A stretch of 64,000 bases of DNA from Mycosarcoma maydis (lineage: Eukaryota > Basidiomycota > Ustilaginomycetes > Ustilaginales): NCBI RefSeq assembly GCF_000328475.2, contig NC_026490.1, positions 496,001 through 560,000 on the forward strand. Direction: 5' to 3'. Each line of letters begins with the position of its first letter. Positions within the stretch are counted from its first letter, which is position 1. Made by a program: the position numbers and the translations under genes. This document shows, piece after piece, positions 31,101 through 40,700 of this stretch. A model generated the notes under the pieces. The model did no database searches, was not told where the DNA came from, and worked only from the letters and a program-made list of their open reading frames with translations.

Positions 31101-32934
31101 ATCCGATGTCCGTCACGATGACGACCTTCCCGACGAGCTCAAAGACGACAGCGACGTACCCATGCACATCCTGCCGCTCTACTCGCTTTTGCCGACAGAC
31201 AAGCAGATGCGTATCTTCGAAGCTCCACCCATCGATACGCGTCTCGTAGTGGTCGCCACCAACGTGGCAGAGACGTCGCTCACCATCCCCAACATTCGCT
31301 ACGTCATCGACTGTGGTCGATCCAAAGAACGCAAGTACGATCTCACTAGCGGTGTTCAATCGTACGAGGTGTCGTGGATCAGCAAAGCATCGGCTTCGCA
31401 GCGAGCAGGTCGTGCTGGCCGAACAGGCCCCGGCCATTGCTACCGACTTTACTCGTCGGCGGTCTACGAAGATCACTTCAGCCAATTCTCGAGCCCGGAG
31501 ATTTTGCGCACGCCCGTCGACGGACTCGTCCTGTCGATGAAGGCCATGAACATTGACAATGTGGCCAACTTCCCGTTTCCGACGCCGCCGGATCGTGTTG
31601 CGCTCAAAAAGGCCGAACAAGTGCTCACCCACCTGGGTGCGCTACAGGCTCCCGAAGTGGCATCGGTGAGTCTGGGCAAGAACAAGCGCAAACTGAATCA
31701 TGCTCAGGTCACCGAGCTGGGCCGCGATATGACGCTGTTCCCCGTCTCTCCAAGGTACGCCAAGATGCTGGCGCAGGGTCAGCAGCACGGATGCTTGCCA
31801 TACATTGTTGCTATGGTAGCGGCACTCAGTATCGGCGACCCTTTCATTCGCGAGCAATTGATCGAGGAAGAGTATGGTGATCGTCGACGCACCGCAGAAG
31901 CCCAAGACGACGGCAAGGGGGACGACTACGATCGAGCCTTCGGCAAGATGGACGGCGACGAAGACCTGGATGCCGAACTGAAGAATCTCACCAACAGCGA
32001 AATGCTCGACAAGGAGAGGCGCAAAGCGCGACGCGCCAAGTACTTTGCCACGATGCGCAAATTTGAGGCGCTGGGAGCAGGCTTGTCCGATACGTTCCGG
32101 CTGCTCAGCGTGGTAGGAGCGTACGAATACGCCCGAGGCAGTGTTTCCTTCTGCGACAAAAACTTTCTACGCCCCAAAGCGATGGAAGAGATCCACAAAT
32201 TGCGGGCACAGCTGTGTAGCCTGATCGCATCCACTTTCCCGGATCTCGCCGCTGCGCTCGCCAATCCCAAGTTGGCGCCGCCCAACGAAACACAGCTCAA
32301 GGTGATCCGCCAACTCATCGCGTCGGCCTATATCGATCAGGTGGCGGTTCGTGCTGATCTAATTTCCAACGAAAGCGTCGTCGCAAGCTCGATGATCAAC
32401 CCAGACGAACGAACGAATCAAATGCTCTTCAAGTTGCGTACCAAGGGCGGAGGCGATCGAATGCAGTCGACTCGCGGAGTACCTTACAAAGCCATGGGCG
32501 TACCTGGATTCGCGTTTATCCATCCTACGTCGTCGTTCTACCACATGACGCCTCCGGCTTGGGTGGTGTTCTCCGAGGTACAACGTAGCAACTCGAGATT
32601 TGCCAAGACGGGAATCGAGGAGGAGAGCGCCGGCACGGTGTGGCTGAAAACGCTCACGAGAATCAACCCTGTGTGGCTTACAAAGCTGGGTCGGGCATTG
32701 TGTACGTTTAGCAGACCGACGCCGGTGGCAGGCGGAGGAGAGCTGGATCGGTTCAAGGCCAACGTTCAGGCGGCGAAGGCGGGAGAGCAGGCGGTGCGAA
32801 CTGTGCTAGTGACGCCGACGTACGCAGTTGGGAGTGAAAACGATGGCATGGCAGGTGGCTTAGGTTGGCAGTTGCCAGCAATCAAGGCGGAGCAGAGGTT
32901 CGTGGATGGTCGATGGGTTCTACATCTTTCATAA
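28102..32934 (+). CDS. ECM16: DEAH-box RNA helicase ECM16/DHR1 (DHX37)
   Basis: Pre-rRNA processing helicase that removes U3 snoRNA from the nascent 40S subunit in the nucleolus. 1610 aa from a true ATG (MKKPVKERYNAKARR). The N-terminal half is basic/acidic and disordered, with a Glu/Asp run at about residues 488-515. RecA1: GETGSGKTT from about 683, TQPRRVAA, DEAH at 784-787, SAT at 827-829. RecA2 has a roughly 120-residue acidic insertion before HILPLYSLLPTDKQ, then TNVAETSLTIPNIRYVID and QRAGRAGR from 1100. Winged-helix, ratchet and OB-fold regions follow (FPTPPDRVALKKAE; KLRTKGG to AFIHPTSSFYH). The RecA2 insertion and long N-terminus are usual for Dhr1/DHX37. Convergent with the thioesterase gene, 83 bp apart. 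Confidence 0.95.
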   Translation: MKKPVKERYNAKARRSSIGGSSHKNKRSLRQRDADAYDSNSHLIVPGSQEDLRQKQAEQQRKQLLENSGQDASAPMSSKKRKRLDAYIASRLKKEQRVKIMAKLAQTSAEIDRTALKSAATLGTGRAKTMEERIDTAGQKSDRSAKRTRRTMQGAVMQIHEDDDDADLDEMHATNHFHQDEDDANCTPPEHMEDDGQDHGPVGEVEEDPERRARIVAAASLFDKSKPAGAAAASTSAISAASTSSSSAPGPATALASAYGSALAKDANGNPLMPVMRKRTKKPKTTRVNAATRLQQPPESDSSFDSSESEAESSSRPNSAVAVNDDLIGPAPRASLSRKNQEKRLAQTVDAKRKAKAVPSGPGWDQKDSDDEQVPPQIVPLGEQLDQDMDNDDVDDEQDDSDLGSEEPDTDEDEDAVFLEAMRRRGLLKNGATLLDGAHPSTSAPATQSKSKSETIAKAKEELKDGQGEASSGQAGSADHDHDSAETSDDEEESDDAEEDEDEEDDDEEDDEKEDTEEYRSRRRGIGTTKRSSGFKDWARAALGIGGSATNAPQPNSAQGFDAMDAEADDTAYNLEPVAGFKIKVGDIMPKDGVARGPLGRDQENIRERSAFAAQHYTELEAAKASHPDQSTKALASAPSVLTHVEVERSEQLSAARLRLPVVAEEDNIVRTIMENTVTVICGETGSGKTTQVPQFLYEAAFGSKGSLNPGMIGVTQPRRVAAVSMAQRVASELNLPADRVSHQIRYDATVSPNTAIKFMTDGVLLRELATDFLLTKYSVIMVDEAHERSINTDVLIGVLSRVVRLREKRWLERVQDARPLRLVIMSATLRVSDFTENTTLFASPPPVINIDARQHPVTVHFNRKTVQDYLTESVNKATKIHARLPPGGILIFLTGQQEITTVCKKLEQRFGSKAIEQKKRNRERVQGRSKYHRSQDNQQGDDAETQDASAPRVKMTARDGDVEAEEVDLGLDRDLAADVDDGAMADEADPDALDTDDEESDVRHDDDLPDELKDDSDVPMHILPLYSLLPTDKQMRIFEAPPIDTRLVVVATNVAETSLTIPNIRYVIDCGRSKERKYDLTSGVQSYEVSWISKASASQRAGRAGRTGPGHCYRLYSSAVYEDHFSQFSSPEILRTPVDGLVLSMKAMNIDNVANFPFPTPPDRVALKKAEQVLTHLGALQAPEVASVSLGKNKRKLNHAQVTELGRDMTLFPVSPRYAKMLAQGQQHGCLPYIVAMVAALSIGDPFIREQLIEEEYGDRRRTAEAQDDGKGDDYDRAFGKMDGDEDLDAELKNLTNSEMLDKERRKARRAKYFATMRKFEALGAGLSDTFRLLSVVGAYEYARGSVSFCDKNFLRPKAMEEIHKLRAQLCSLIASTFPDLAAALANPKLAPPNETQLKVIRQLIASAYIDQVAVRADLISNESVVASSMINPDERTNQMLFKLRTKGGGDRMQSTRGVPYKAMGVPGFAFIHPTSSFYHMTPPAWVVFSEVQRSNSRFAKTGIEEESAGTVWLKTLTRINPVWLTKLGRALCTFSRPTPVAGGGELDRFKANVQAAKAGEQAVRTVLVTPTYAVGSENDGMAGGLGWQLPAIKAEQRFVDGRWVLHLS

Positions 32935-33017
32935 AAGTTTATTCAATGCACTTCACGCTTCCTGCCGTCACCGCTTTTGCTCTGCGTGTCGAGTTGTTCG
33001 TGGTTTGTGTCTCACAG

Positions 33018-33557
33018 CTACATCTTGGACTCTTCTGACCAATCCTCGGGCTGCTTGCCCTCAAGCACTTGCAACCCCTTGCTGTCGAACTTGACATTTT
33101 CAGCATGCTTGAGCGCTCTCCCGATAAACTTGGTGTGCGAGCCATACGCCAACAGCGCATCTGTCACGGGATGTCTGACCTCCATCCTTGTAAAAGCGAG
33201 TGTTTTGCCCATACTGATCACCTCACCGTTGATGTTGACGGTGTCGCCCGTTCCACCGGCACTCTTGACGTAGGTTGTGTTGATGTCTGTGCTGACGCCT
33301 GTGGAGTAGAGACCGTGGCTTGCGATGGCAAGCGAGCCGATGGTGTCGGTAAGCGTAGCGATGCAGCCACCGTGGAGGGTGCCGAGACGGTTGAGGTTGT
33401 GCGGACCGATCGCAAACGACGCATGGATCAGGCCGGGAGTGGCATGGGTGACGTGCAGTTGCGGAATGGTGACCGAGTCGTGACCGGACGTCGACTGGAA
33501 GCCGCGACAGATGCGTTGGACGAAGCGCAGACAGGCAGAGGGCTGGTTCACGGTCAT
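33018..33557 (-). CDS. Hotdog-fold acyl-CoA thioesterase, ACOT13/4HBT type
   Basis: 179-aa protein of the 4HBT (PaaI/THEM2) family, predicted to hydrolyse acyl-CoA thioesters. The signature is NRLGTLHGGCIATLTDTIGSLA: His62-Gly-Gly and Asp71 form the hotdog active-site helix, followed by strands STDINTTYVKSAGGTGDTV and LAFTRMEVRHPVTDALLAYGSHTKFI. The N-terminus (RFVQRICRGFQS) is weakly basic and could support mitochondrial import, which would match mammalian ACOT13, but no clear presequence is seen. ATG 33557 is real. The acyl specificity cannot be read from sequence. Confidence 0.85.
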   Translation of the reverse strand: MTVNQPSACLRFVQRICRGFQSTSGHDSVTIPQLHVTHATPGLIHASFAIGPHNLNRLGTLHGGCIATLTDTIGSLAIASHGLYSTGVSTDINTTYVKSAGGTGDTVNINGEVISMGKTLAFTRMEVRHPVTDALLAYGSHTKFIGRALKHAENVKFDSKGLQVLEGKQPEDWSEESKM

Positions 33558-33660
33558 GATCGCTTCGACAATCGAACAGATTGCGCCGTGGTGAGAACGT
33601 CTGACGGTACAGAGGCGGCGATGACGGCTTGTCTATGCTGTGGAGAGCAAGTTGTCCAAG

Positions 33661-33688
33661 CACCAAGCACGAAGCGTGAAGCGTCAAG
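33661..33688. repeat. Variant heptamer array, CRYGAAG type
   Basis: Four 7-mers in register: CACCAAG, CACGAAG, CGTGAAG, CGTCAAG. Same 7-bp period as the ATTCRYG arrays, with the final base changed. Confidence 0.85.
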
Positions 33689-33741
33689 GTGACCAAGTGT
33701 GAAGGTTGTGGGTGTTGGTCTCGGCACACGTCCGTCGTCGG

Positions 33742-33769
33742 ATTCACGATTCACGATTCATGATTCGTG
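33742..33769. repeat. Heptamer array ATTCACG x2, ATTCATG, ATTCGTG
   Basis: Four in-phase 7-mers in the promoter side of the thioesterase gene. It shows the switch from the AC to the GT form through an AT intermediate. Confidence 0.95.
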
Positions 33770-34724
33770 ATTGATTTTTTCTCGTTCTCGTCCGACATTC
33801 GTACAACCTAACATCAAGGTTGCGAAGTTCCCTGTTCCCTCAGCCTGGTTTCACGTTTCGTGGTTCGGCTGGTTCGGCCGGCTCCGCCGACATGCCTAAC
33901 ATCCGTCCCCGCACTCATCACTTCACGCTTTCGGCATCGACGTGGGGGCACGGCGGCTTGTGCGACATTACCGTGTTCAAGCCCACTGTAATGCTAGCTG
34001 CACAAGCTTATTCGGATTCCGCTGCCGCAAGCTACGAATGCAGCGTGAGATTCGTGATGCTTAAGCGGCGCGAGGGGCTGATCAGAGCGCGGTCCGAGCG
34101 CCAATCGTGAATAGTGGTGTCCGTTAGCGTACAGAGCAGCGTTCGGACCTTGCGCCAGCTATGAGATGGGGCGTTGCACAGAGGTAGAGCCACTCACGCC
34201 CACGTCGCACCGTCGCGTACCGGCCTCATGATCCACAGTCCATCGGGCTCTGTTTGAAATGACGTGGGCTACGGTGATAGCATGGATTCTTGATTTGCTT
34301 GCTGATAAGGCCAATGCATTTTTGTGTTTCCGAGGCGCCGCAGCCGGTGGAACTGACCCAATGGCCGTTGATCGTTGCCGGCTGCTTTGAAATAGGCCTC
34401 ATCCCCCACGCCGTCAAGATAACCGAGGCTAAATCGTGAATGGGCAGCAGCGCGTAAAAAACACGTCGAGATATGCATGCAGAGATCAAGATGCCGTGGA
34501 CAATCACGAATCATGAATACCGAGGCATGAGGAAGCAACGTGTTTTTCTAGAGAGGCCGTGAGTGCCGTAATTGTACTCGTGACTGCAAGGTGGGCTCCC
34601 CCCACCACTTTTTGCGTACACGATCCGCTTTCTGGCTGTATACCAGTGGAAGGCGTCATAAACGGCATTCACAGATTGTTACCCCACTTTCTTGCACCAA
34701 CCAAGCGTGCTCTCCACTTGCCTT

Positions 34725-34764
34725 GCCTCGCCTCGCCTCGCCTCGCCTCGCCTCGCCTCGCCTC
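34725..34764. repeat. Pentamer array (GCCTC)8
   Basis: Eight perfect GCCTC copies about 155 bp upstream of the aldolase ATG, just before the TATA-like box. In frame it would read as a Leu-Ala-Ser-Pro-Arg repeat, but it lies upstream of the first ATG. Confidence 0.95.
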
Positions 34765-34806
34765 GCCTTCACCGATCCCTTCTCCTTGTCCCAAGGGTGC
34801 GCTTTG

Positions 34807-34813
34807 TATATAG
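34807..34813 (+). promoter_or_regulatory. Candidate TATA box (TATATAG)
   Basis: TGTATATAGG lies 113 nt upstream of ATG 34920, at a plausible distance for a short leader. It also argues against translation from the upstream in-frame ATG at 34818, which would be too close to the expected transcription start. Confidence 0.4.
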
Positions 34814-34919
34814 GTCTATGTCATTGTCAGTTTGTTATACTCCCCCGCTTCCAACCATCTGCTCATCCGTCCATCCTCTTGCAGTGACTCCTTTACCGCT
34901 TGAAAACGTTGCTACGAAC

Positions 34920-35921
34920 ATGACACAAATCACCCACGACCACCAACCCACGCTCCTACAACCTGGAGTCTGGACACCACTTGCAACACCGTTTGATGCG
35001 TCAGAGGAGATCGACTATGTCGCCTGGAAGAAGCACGTGCTGCGCATCGCCTCTGCTGGCTCCGGTCTCGTGATCATGGGCACCAACGGCGAAGCTATCC
35101 ACCTTTCTGCACCCGAACGGTTCCAACTCGTCTCGACAGCGCGGCAGTACCTGTCGGAAGCCGGGCTGTCGTCGACGCAGATCATCGCAGGAACCGGTGT
35201 CGGATCTGTCAAGGAAACCATCGCCAACTGCGTGGATGCGGCTCGAGCTGGTGCAGATGCAGTCATCGTCATCCTCCCCGGCTACTTCGCCTCGGGGTTG
35301 AGCAAGGACCGTTTTGCCATCAAGCAGTTCTTCACCACGGTTGCGGACAAGTCGCCGCTGCCGGTGATGGTGTACAACTTCCCCGCATGTGTCGGCGGCA
35401 TCGATCTCGACAGCGACCTGATCATCGACATTGCTTCACACCCCAACATTTGCGGTGCAAAGCTCACCTGCGCCAATGTGGGCAAAGGAGGTCGTATTGC
35501 GAGTACCATCCAACGTCCCGACTTCCACGTCTGGTCCGGTTTCGCCGACATCATCGTCCCCGCCACCACGGTCGGCTTCACAGGCGTCATCGCCGGAAGC
35601 GGCAACATTATCCCGCGAACCCTGGTTGCACTATATAAGCTCGCCTCAGAAGCTGTCCAGCAGAAGAATTGGGAAAAGCTCGCCGAAGCGCAAAAGTTGC
35701 AGCAGGTGGTAAGCCATGCTGATTGGGTGCTGTTCAAGGCGGGAATTCCCGGAACAAAGTGTGCACTCGACCGATGGTACTACGAGTACGGCATTTGCAG
35801 AATGCCCCTACAGCCGGCGACCAAGGAGGTCAAGGCCATGCTTGAGCTCGAGCTGGTCGAGGCAATGAAGATTGAGAGGCAGTTTGAGGAGCGTGATGGT
35901 GTTAGCCCCGCAAAGCCCTGA
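34920..35921 (+). CDS. DHDPS-family aldolase, 4-hydroxy-2-oxoglutarate aldolase-like
   Basis: Class I Schiff-base aldolase of the dihydrodipicolinate synthase/N-acetylneuraminate lyase superfamily, 333 aa. It starts with GVWTPLATPFDASEEID and has GTNGEAIHLS (pyruvate carboxylate binding), the catalytic tyrosine Y152 in VYNFP, and the Schiff-base lysine K181 in GAKLTCAN. The nearest named type is human HOGA1, which cleaves 4-hydroxy-2-oxoglutarate to pyruvate and glyoxylate in hydroxyproline catabolism. Fungi make lysine by the alpha-aminoadipate route, so a true DHDPS is not expected. No targeting peptide from ATG 34920; an in-frame ATG at 34818 would add 34 residues without basic character. 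Convergent with the Ind1-like gene, 203 bp apart. Confidence 0.85.
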   Translation: MTQITHDHQPTLLQPGVWTPLATPFDASEEIDYVAWKKHVLRIASAGSGLVIMGTNGEAIHLSAPERFQLVSTARQYLSEAGLSSTQIIAGTGVGSVKETIANCVDAARAGADAVIVILPGYFASGLSKDRFAIKQFFTTVADKSPLPVMVYNFPACVGGIDLDSDLIIDIASHPNICGAKLTCANVGKGGRIASTIQRPDFHVWSGFADIIVPATTVGFTGVIAGSGNIIPRTLVALYKLASEAVQQKNWEKLAEAQKLQQVVSHADWVLFKAGIPGTKCALDRWYYEYGICRMPLQPATKEVKAMLELELVEAMKIERQFEERDGVSPAKP

Positions 35922-36124
35922 TTTCGCAACACACAGCATCTGCAGCATCTCACTCCGTGATCTGCCAGGCTCCATGTTAACCACCCTGCGTCTTAGAGCT
36001 ATATACTCAAGCAATTGTGCATTCATCCAAAGCTTGCGCTTCTGTTTTTGTCTTCTCAAAGTTTGTGTTGCACTGATCATGAACACGTTCAGCGAGTTGA
36101 ACATTGCATCTTTTGATGCTTGCC

Positions 36125-37327
36125 TTACTGTCCCAATCGAGTCCAAACTTTGTTCGCCAGATCCAAAAAGGCCGTGCGTATGTGGTTCGGCAGTTGCAGT
36201 TGCAGTTGCTGTTGCGTTCTGCCTGCCGTGTCGCTTGTTGTGCTCTCAAACGTCGCCAACGTTTCTCTGAGTGTCGCTGGGATGCCCTCGTCGCCTCCAG
36301 CACTCAACTGCGGCTGCAGCGGTATCCTGGCCAGGATATCCAAACTTTGTTTGTCCGCATACCGTTCCACGGCGGTGGCTTTGCCAAACAGCTCGAAAGC
36401 TTTGCCCGTGTCAGGACTGACGAAGTGGCTCATGTTGAGCACTAGCCCTGCGATGGGAACACCAGTCTTTCGAAACATGGAGACGCCCTTTTTAGCGTCG
36501 ATTAGAGCAACCTCCTGCGGTGTAGTGACGACGAGCGCCGCATCTACCTTGACGAGCTGTGCGAGTGAGAGTGCCACATCACCGGTACCAGGAGGCATGT
36601 CGATAACGAGCACGTCGAGCGGCGTATTACTGACATCCACCTGATCAGGAGACTCCGGTGTCGGTGCTAGAGGGTCGAGTCGCCAATCTACATCGAACAA
36701 GAGCTGCTGCGTCGCCTTCATCACCATCATCCCTCTCCATGCCACCACCTTTTCATCCTCTTCCGCCTCCCCCTTTGTCGAGCCAGATGAATTGTTACCG
36801 AGCAGAAATCCCATCGACATGCAGCTCACGCCGTGATTCTTCATGGGTATCAAGCCACCATACGATGTCAGTTCCGGCTCACCCATCGCTTCCAAACCCA
36901 TGAGCTTCGGTACACTCGGTCCAAAGATGTCCAGGTCCAGCAATCCTATCCTTAGCTTTTTGCTCTTGCCGGCTGAGGATCGTAATGGTGGGTTGGTGAG
37001 CGAGAGTGCAACTGCAAGATTGGCAGAGATGGTAGACTTGCCGACACCACCTTTGCCTGACGAGACGCAGACGACTTGCTTGACGTTTGGGATCCGGCGT
37101 GGCTGTGGTGGACCAGAACCTCTACGCGGCATGGTAGGTGGAATGCGCTGGTTGTTTCGTGGAAGACCGAGTGGGTTTTCGTGCGAGCGAGATGTGCTAC
37201 TTATTGATATCGTCCGTGCTCGTGATGGTGTGCGCAGAGGGTGGACAAACATCCCACTCAAATGTACAGCTGGACCCGAAAGGTATCCAGCCGCGTGAAG
37301 CCGCTGATAGGTCCTGTGTGCAGACAT
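36125..37327 (-). CDS. Ind1/NUBPL-like Mrp/NBP35 P-loop ATPase, CxxC site absent
   Basis: Member of the Mrp/NBP35 family, 400 aa. Ind1/NUBPL delivers 4Fe-4S clusters to respiratory complex I in mitochondria. The first 80 residues are Arg/Ser/His-rich with hardly any acids, fitting a mitochondrial presequence. The deviant Walker A GKGGVGKST is residues 91-99, followed by LLDLDIFGPSVPKLMGL, VVAWRGMMVMKATQQLL and VLVIDMPPGTGDVALSLAQ, all diagnostic. In known Ind1/NUBPL and bacterial Mrp proteins, the segment NMSxF is followed by CPxC, which binds the bridging cluster. Here it reads NMSHFV then Ser304-Pro-Asp-Thr307, so both cysteines are replaced while the flanks (KAFELFGK) align without a gap. 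The protein may have lost the canonical cluster site. Confidence 0.85.
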   Translation of the reverse strand: MSAHRTYQRLHAAGYLSGPAVHLSGMFVHPLRTPSRARTISISSTSRSHENPLGLPRNNQRIPPTMPRRGSGPPQPRRIPNVKQVVCVSSGKGGVGKSTISANLAVALSLTNPPLRSSAGKSKKLRIGLLDLDIFGPSVPKLMGLEAMGEPELTSYGGLIPMKNHGVSCMSMGFLLGNNSSGSTKGEAEEDEKVVAWRGMMVMKATQQLLFDVDWRLDPLAPTPESPDQVDVSNTPLDVLVIDMPPGTGDVALSLAQLVKVDAALVVTTPQEVALIDAKKGVSMFRKTGVPIAGLVLNMSHFVSPDTGKAFELFGKATAVERYADKQSLDILARIPLQPQLSAGGDEGIPATLRETLATFESTTSDTAGRTQQQLQLQLPNHIRTAFLDLANKVWTRLGQ

Positions 37328-37757
37328 GATGCTCTGGGATACAGACTAGCCTCGAGGGACGAAGAGTTGAACAAACCGAATCGTGAATGGTGAGAGAAGA
37401 AAGTAGCACATCCGACATCCGACTTCCGAGATCAATTATCAAAGCTAAGCCTCCACATTCGTGATTCACGAAGTATGATTCGTGATCCGTATTTCCCCCG
37501 CAGAGCTAAACTCACGACTTGGGTCAGTCGTGGATCATGTTTCGACAACGATTGACGGCGTTCGACTCTCCTGCTTGCTTCCATCTTACTTTCCACTTCT
37601 ACACATCAATCACTCCCGCATCCAGAATGTCTCATGACAAGCTTATGAGCGATCTCAAAGAACACAGATAGACGTCTCTCATAGAGTGTGGCAGCCGGAA
37701 GAAACGCATCCGCTCAACGCATGGCTCGTTTAAGCTTTGTTTCGGCATTCTAATACG
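37328..37757. other. Divergent promoter region, Ind1-like / DNA ligase I
   Basis: 430 nt with no gene; heptamer words near 37380 and 37458-37490, including ATTCGTG-ATTCACG-AAG. Confidence 0.4.
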
Positions 37758-40700
37758 ATGGCCCCATCTAGGAAGCGGGTCGATGGGTCAGACCAGCCTT
37801 TGACACGCACGAAGAAACAGAAATCTGGACAGCAGTTAGCTCTAACGTCGTTCTTCACTAGTCCTTCATCCGTGTCAAAACCGACGTTTGTAGCAGGAGA
37901 GCCAACCTCTCCGACGCCAAGCGTAGCCAAAGCCAAGCAGAAGCAAGAGCACATCGTTGTGCACATTGACGGCAAACCGGATGAGGTAGGATCGAACGAG
38001 GCAGTCGCGTCCCAGGAGGAAAAGGATGCTGCTTTTGCGATACAGCTGGCTGCTCAAGAGGCAGGAGTCTCGACTGCTGAGTATCGATTGTGCATCAAGG
38101 GCGATGAGGATCTGGCAAGACGTCTACACGAGCAGTGGTCCGGACAAGATGAGGAAAATATCAAGGATCGCGAGAGCAGCACAAAAGCTGATACATCGTC
38201 TCCGCTTCAAGGGCATGCAACACCCACAGCCCCCGCTTCTCCTGGCAAGAAACCAGGTGCAACACAAAAGCCCGTCGATCTGGCGGCACTGGATGCATCC
38301 ATACAGGCAATCCGTTTGGGTGACGATATCTTTGTTTTTGATCCTTGGACTATCGATACCTCTTCATGGCCTGTGACTAGCAACAAGCACGGTGTTCTTG
38401 CGCCCACTACTCCGTATGCGCTCTTGACGCACGCATTTGTGCTTATCACGGCGACGCGATCCCGACTAGCGATCACCAGCGTGCTCACCAATCTGCTTCG
38501 CACGGTGCGTGCTCATGATCCGGAATCGCTACTTGCCACCGTCTATCTTGTTAGCAACCATATTGCGCCGCCCTATGACGGCGTTGAGCTCGGGCTGGGT
38601 GGATCGATCATCAACAAGGCTATCAAGTCGGTTACGGGCAAATCGGCAAGATTCATGAAGCAGGTGTGGGACAGGACCGGCGATCCTGGCGATGTCGCGT
38701 ACGAGGCCAAGAAGGATGTCAAGGCGCTTGTTCGTCCAGCTCCTATTACAGTGCAGCGTCTGTTTTCGAATTTGCATAGCATCGCGCGGCTGAGTGGGGC
38801 GGGAAGTGCGAACCAGAAGCTGGGATATGTAACCAAGCTGCTTGTTGCGAGCCGTGGTGAAGAGACGCGCTTCCTGGTGCGAACGTTTATTAGTCATTTA
38901 CGTATCCAAGCGGTACGAACGACGATAGCGACTGCACTGGCACGCACGTTTGCGCTCGTTGAAGAGAGAGCGACGCTGGTCGAACCTAGCAATGCAAAAG
39001 AAAAGGAGAGAGCATCGCTGCTTCTGGTACATCCGAACGAGCGCCGAGGCTTGCTGGCAAACGCTGTCAAGCCCAAAGAGCGCCAAGATGCACAGCGTCT
39101 TGCGCTGATGGAGCGCCTAACACGTGCCGAAAAGCTGGTCCGTGAGGTGCGCGCGCGACACCCCAACTTTGGCGTGATCGTTCCATCGCTACTTGAACAC
39201 GGGCTAGCAGGCTTGTCGGAGCATGTTCCACTTCGCATCGGGACACCCATATCACCGATGTTGGGGTCTATCACGCGATCGCTGGGCGCAATGCACGAAA
39301 AGCTCGGACCAAGAGCCTTCGTGTCCGAGTTCAAGTACGACGGGCAGAGATGTCAGATTCACGCGATCTATGTACCGCGAAGTGCTGGACTGGAAGCGCG
39401 CAAAAGCATCAAGGATGGTGATGCAACCAAATGTGGAAAATGGGTGGGGAAGAACGGCGAGATATACGTGAGGCTGTTCTCGAGGCACCTGGAAGAGATG
39501 ACGGAAAAGTATCCGGACATCACAGATATGGTACCCATCTTGATGGGTCAGGAGAGCGAGTCGGATGCTAACATCGGTGGGAGCGCTTTCATAGACACGT
39601 CCAGCTGTCCAAGCAAGCAGCGACTACAAGACGCAACGGAAGCAGAAGTGGGTGTCAAGGCACAACAGGCGGGCGCGCAGAAAGCGCAAGGCAGAGGACA
39701 GGCCATCACTTCGTTCATCATGGACGCCGAGGTGGTGGCGATGGATTTGGAGGGGCGCTTGCTGCCTTTCCAGACGCTGGCGAATCGCAGTCGAAAGGAT
39801 GTGAATTTGCACGATATCAAGGTGAAAGTGGGCGTGTTTGCATTTGACCTGATGTATCTGGACGGCGAGTCGTTGCTCAAGTCTTCCTTTCGAACTCGAC
39901 GCAGACTGTTGCATAGCCGGTTTCTTGCTCTGTTTGCGCAGAGCGCGCTGATCGCGCGTTTCGCGCACGTACGCTCGTGCGAGAGTACAGACGCGGACGA
40001 GGTGGCGCGCTTCTTTGCGCAGGCACAAGAGTACAAGTGTGAAGGGATCATGGTCAAGTCACTGGATCACCACTGGGAAGCTCCTCCGACTAGAACGGAG
40101 GCAAGCGACGACGACGTTGGCAATCCGTCGGGTCGGCTGCAAAAGCTGGCCGATGTGGTAGAGGATGACCTGGCGATGGACAACGAAGACGAAGCGATAC
40201 AGACGCTAAGGGATGGCGACGATGACAAGCATAGCGGAGGGAATGCAGCGGAATCGATGATGGCACGAACCGAGTTGGGAAAGGGCGTCAACGGACGAGG
40301 CAAGGCGCTGTTGTCGACGTACGAGCCGGACAAGCGATGCGAGTCGTGGCTCAAGGTCAAGAAGGACTACGTGGACGGGCTGGGTGACTCGCTAGACTTG
40401 GTACCGATTGGTGCGTGGCACGGCATGGGACGCAAAGCGACGTGGTGGTCGCCGATGCTGCTTGCTCTGTACGATCCGAGCAGAGGAGTGCTACAGGCGG
40501 TGTGCAAGTGCATTTCGGGATTCACCGATGCGTTTTACAAGGAGCTCAATGTGCGGTACGCGGAAGGCAGCGAGACATGTGTAAGAGCAGAGTACGGAAA
40601 AGGCTCACCGTTTGGAATCGAGCTCGAGACAGGCTCGCTTTGGCCAGACGTGTGGTGGAAGCCGAGCGAGGTGTGGGAGATTCGAGGAGCCGACGTGACG

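Larger units (their letters stand above)
33558..34919. other. Intergenic: thioesterase promoter and aldolase promoter
   Basis: Holds two heptamer arrays (33661-33688; 33742-33769), scattered CACGAAT/ATTCACG words near 34430 and 34505, the GCCTC array at 34725-34764 and a TATA-like box at 34807. A 96-codon ORF at 33820-34110 has no recognisable features and I do not annotate it. Confidence 0.5.

Noticed and set aside
33820..34110. 96-codon + strand ORF
   Set aside because: No domain, low complexity at the start (GSAGSAGSA), and flanked by repeats; no evidence of coding.
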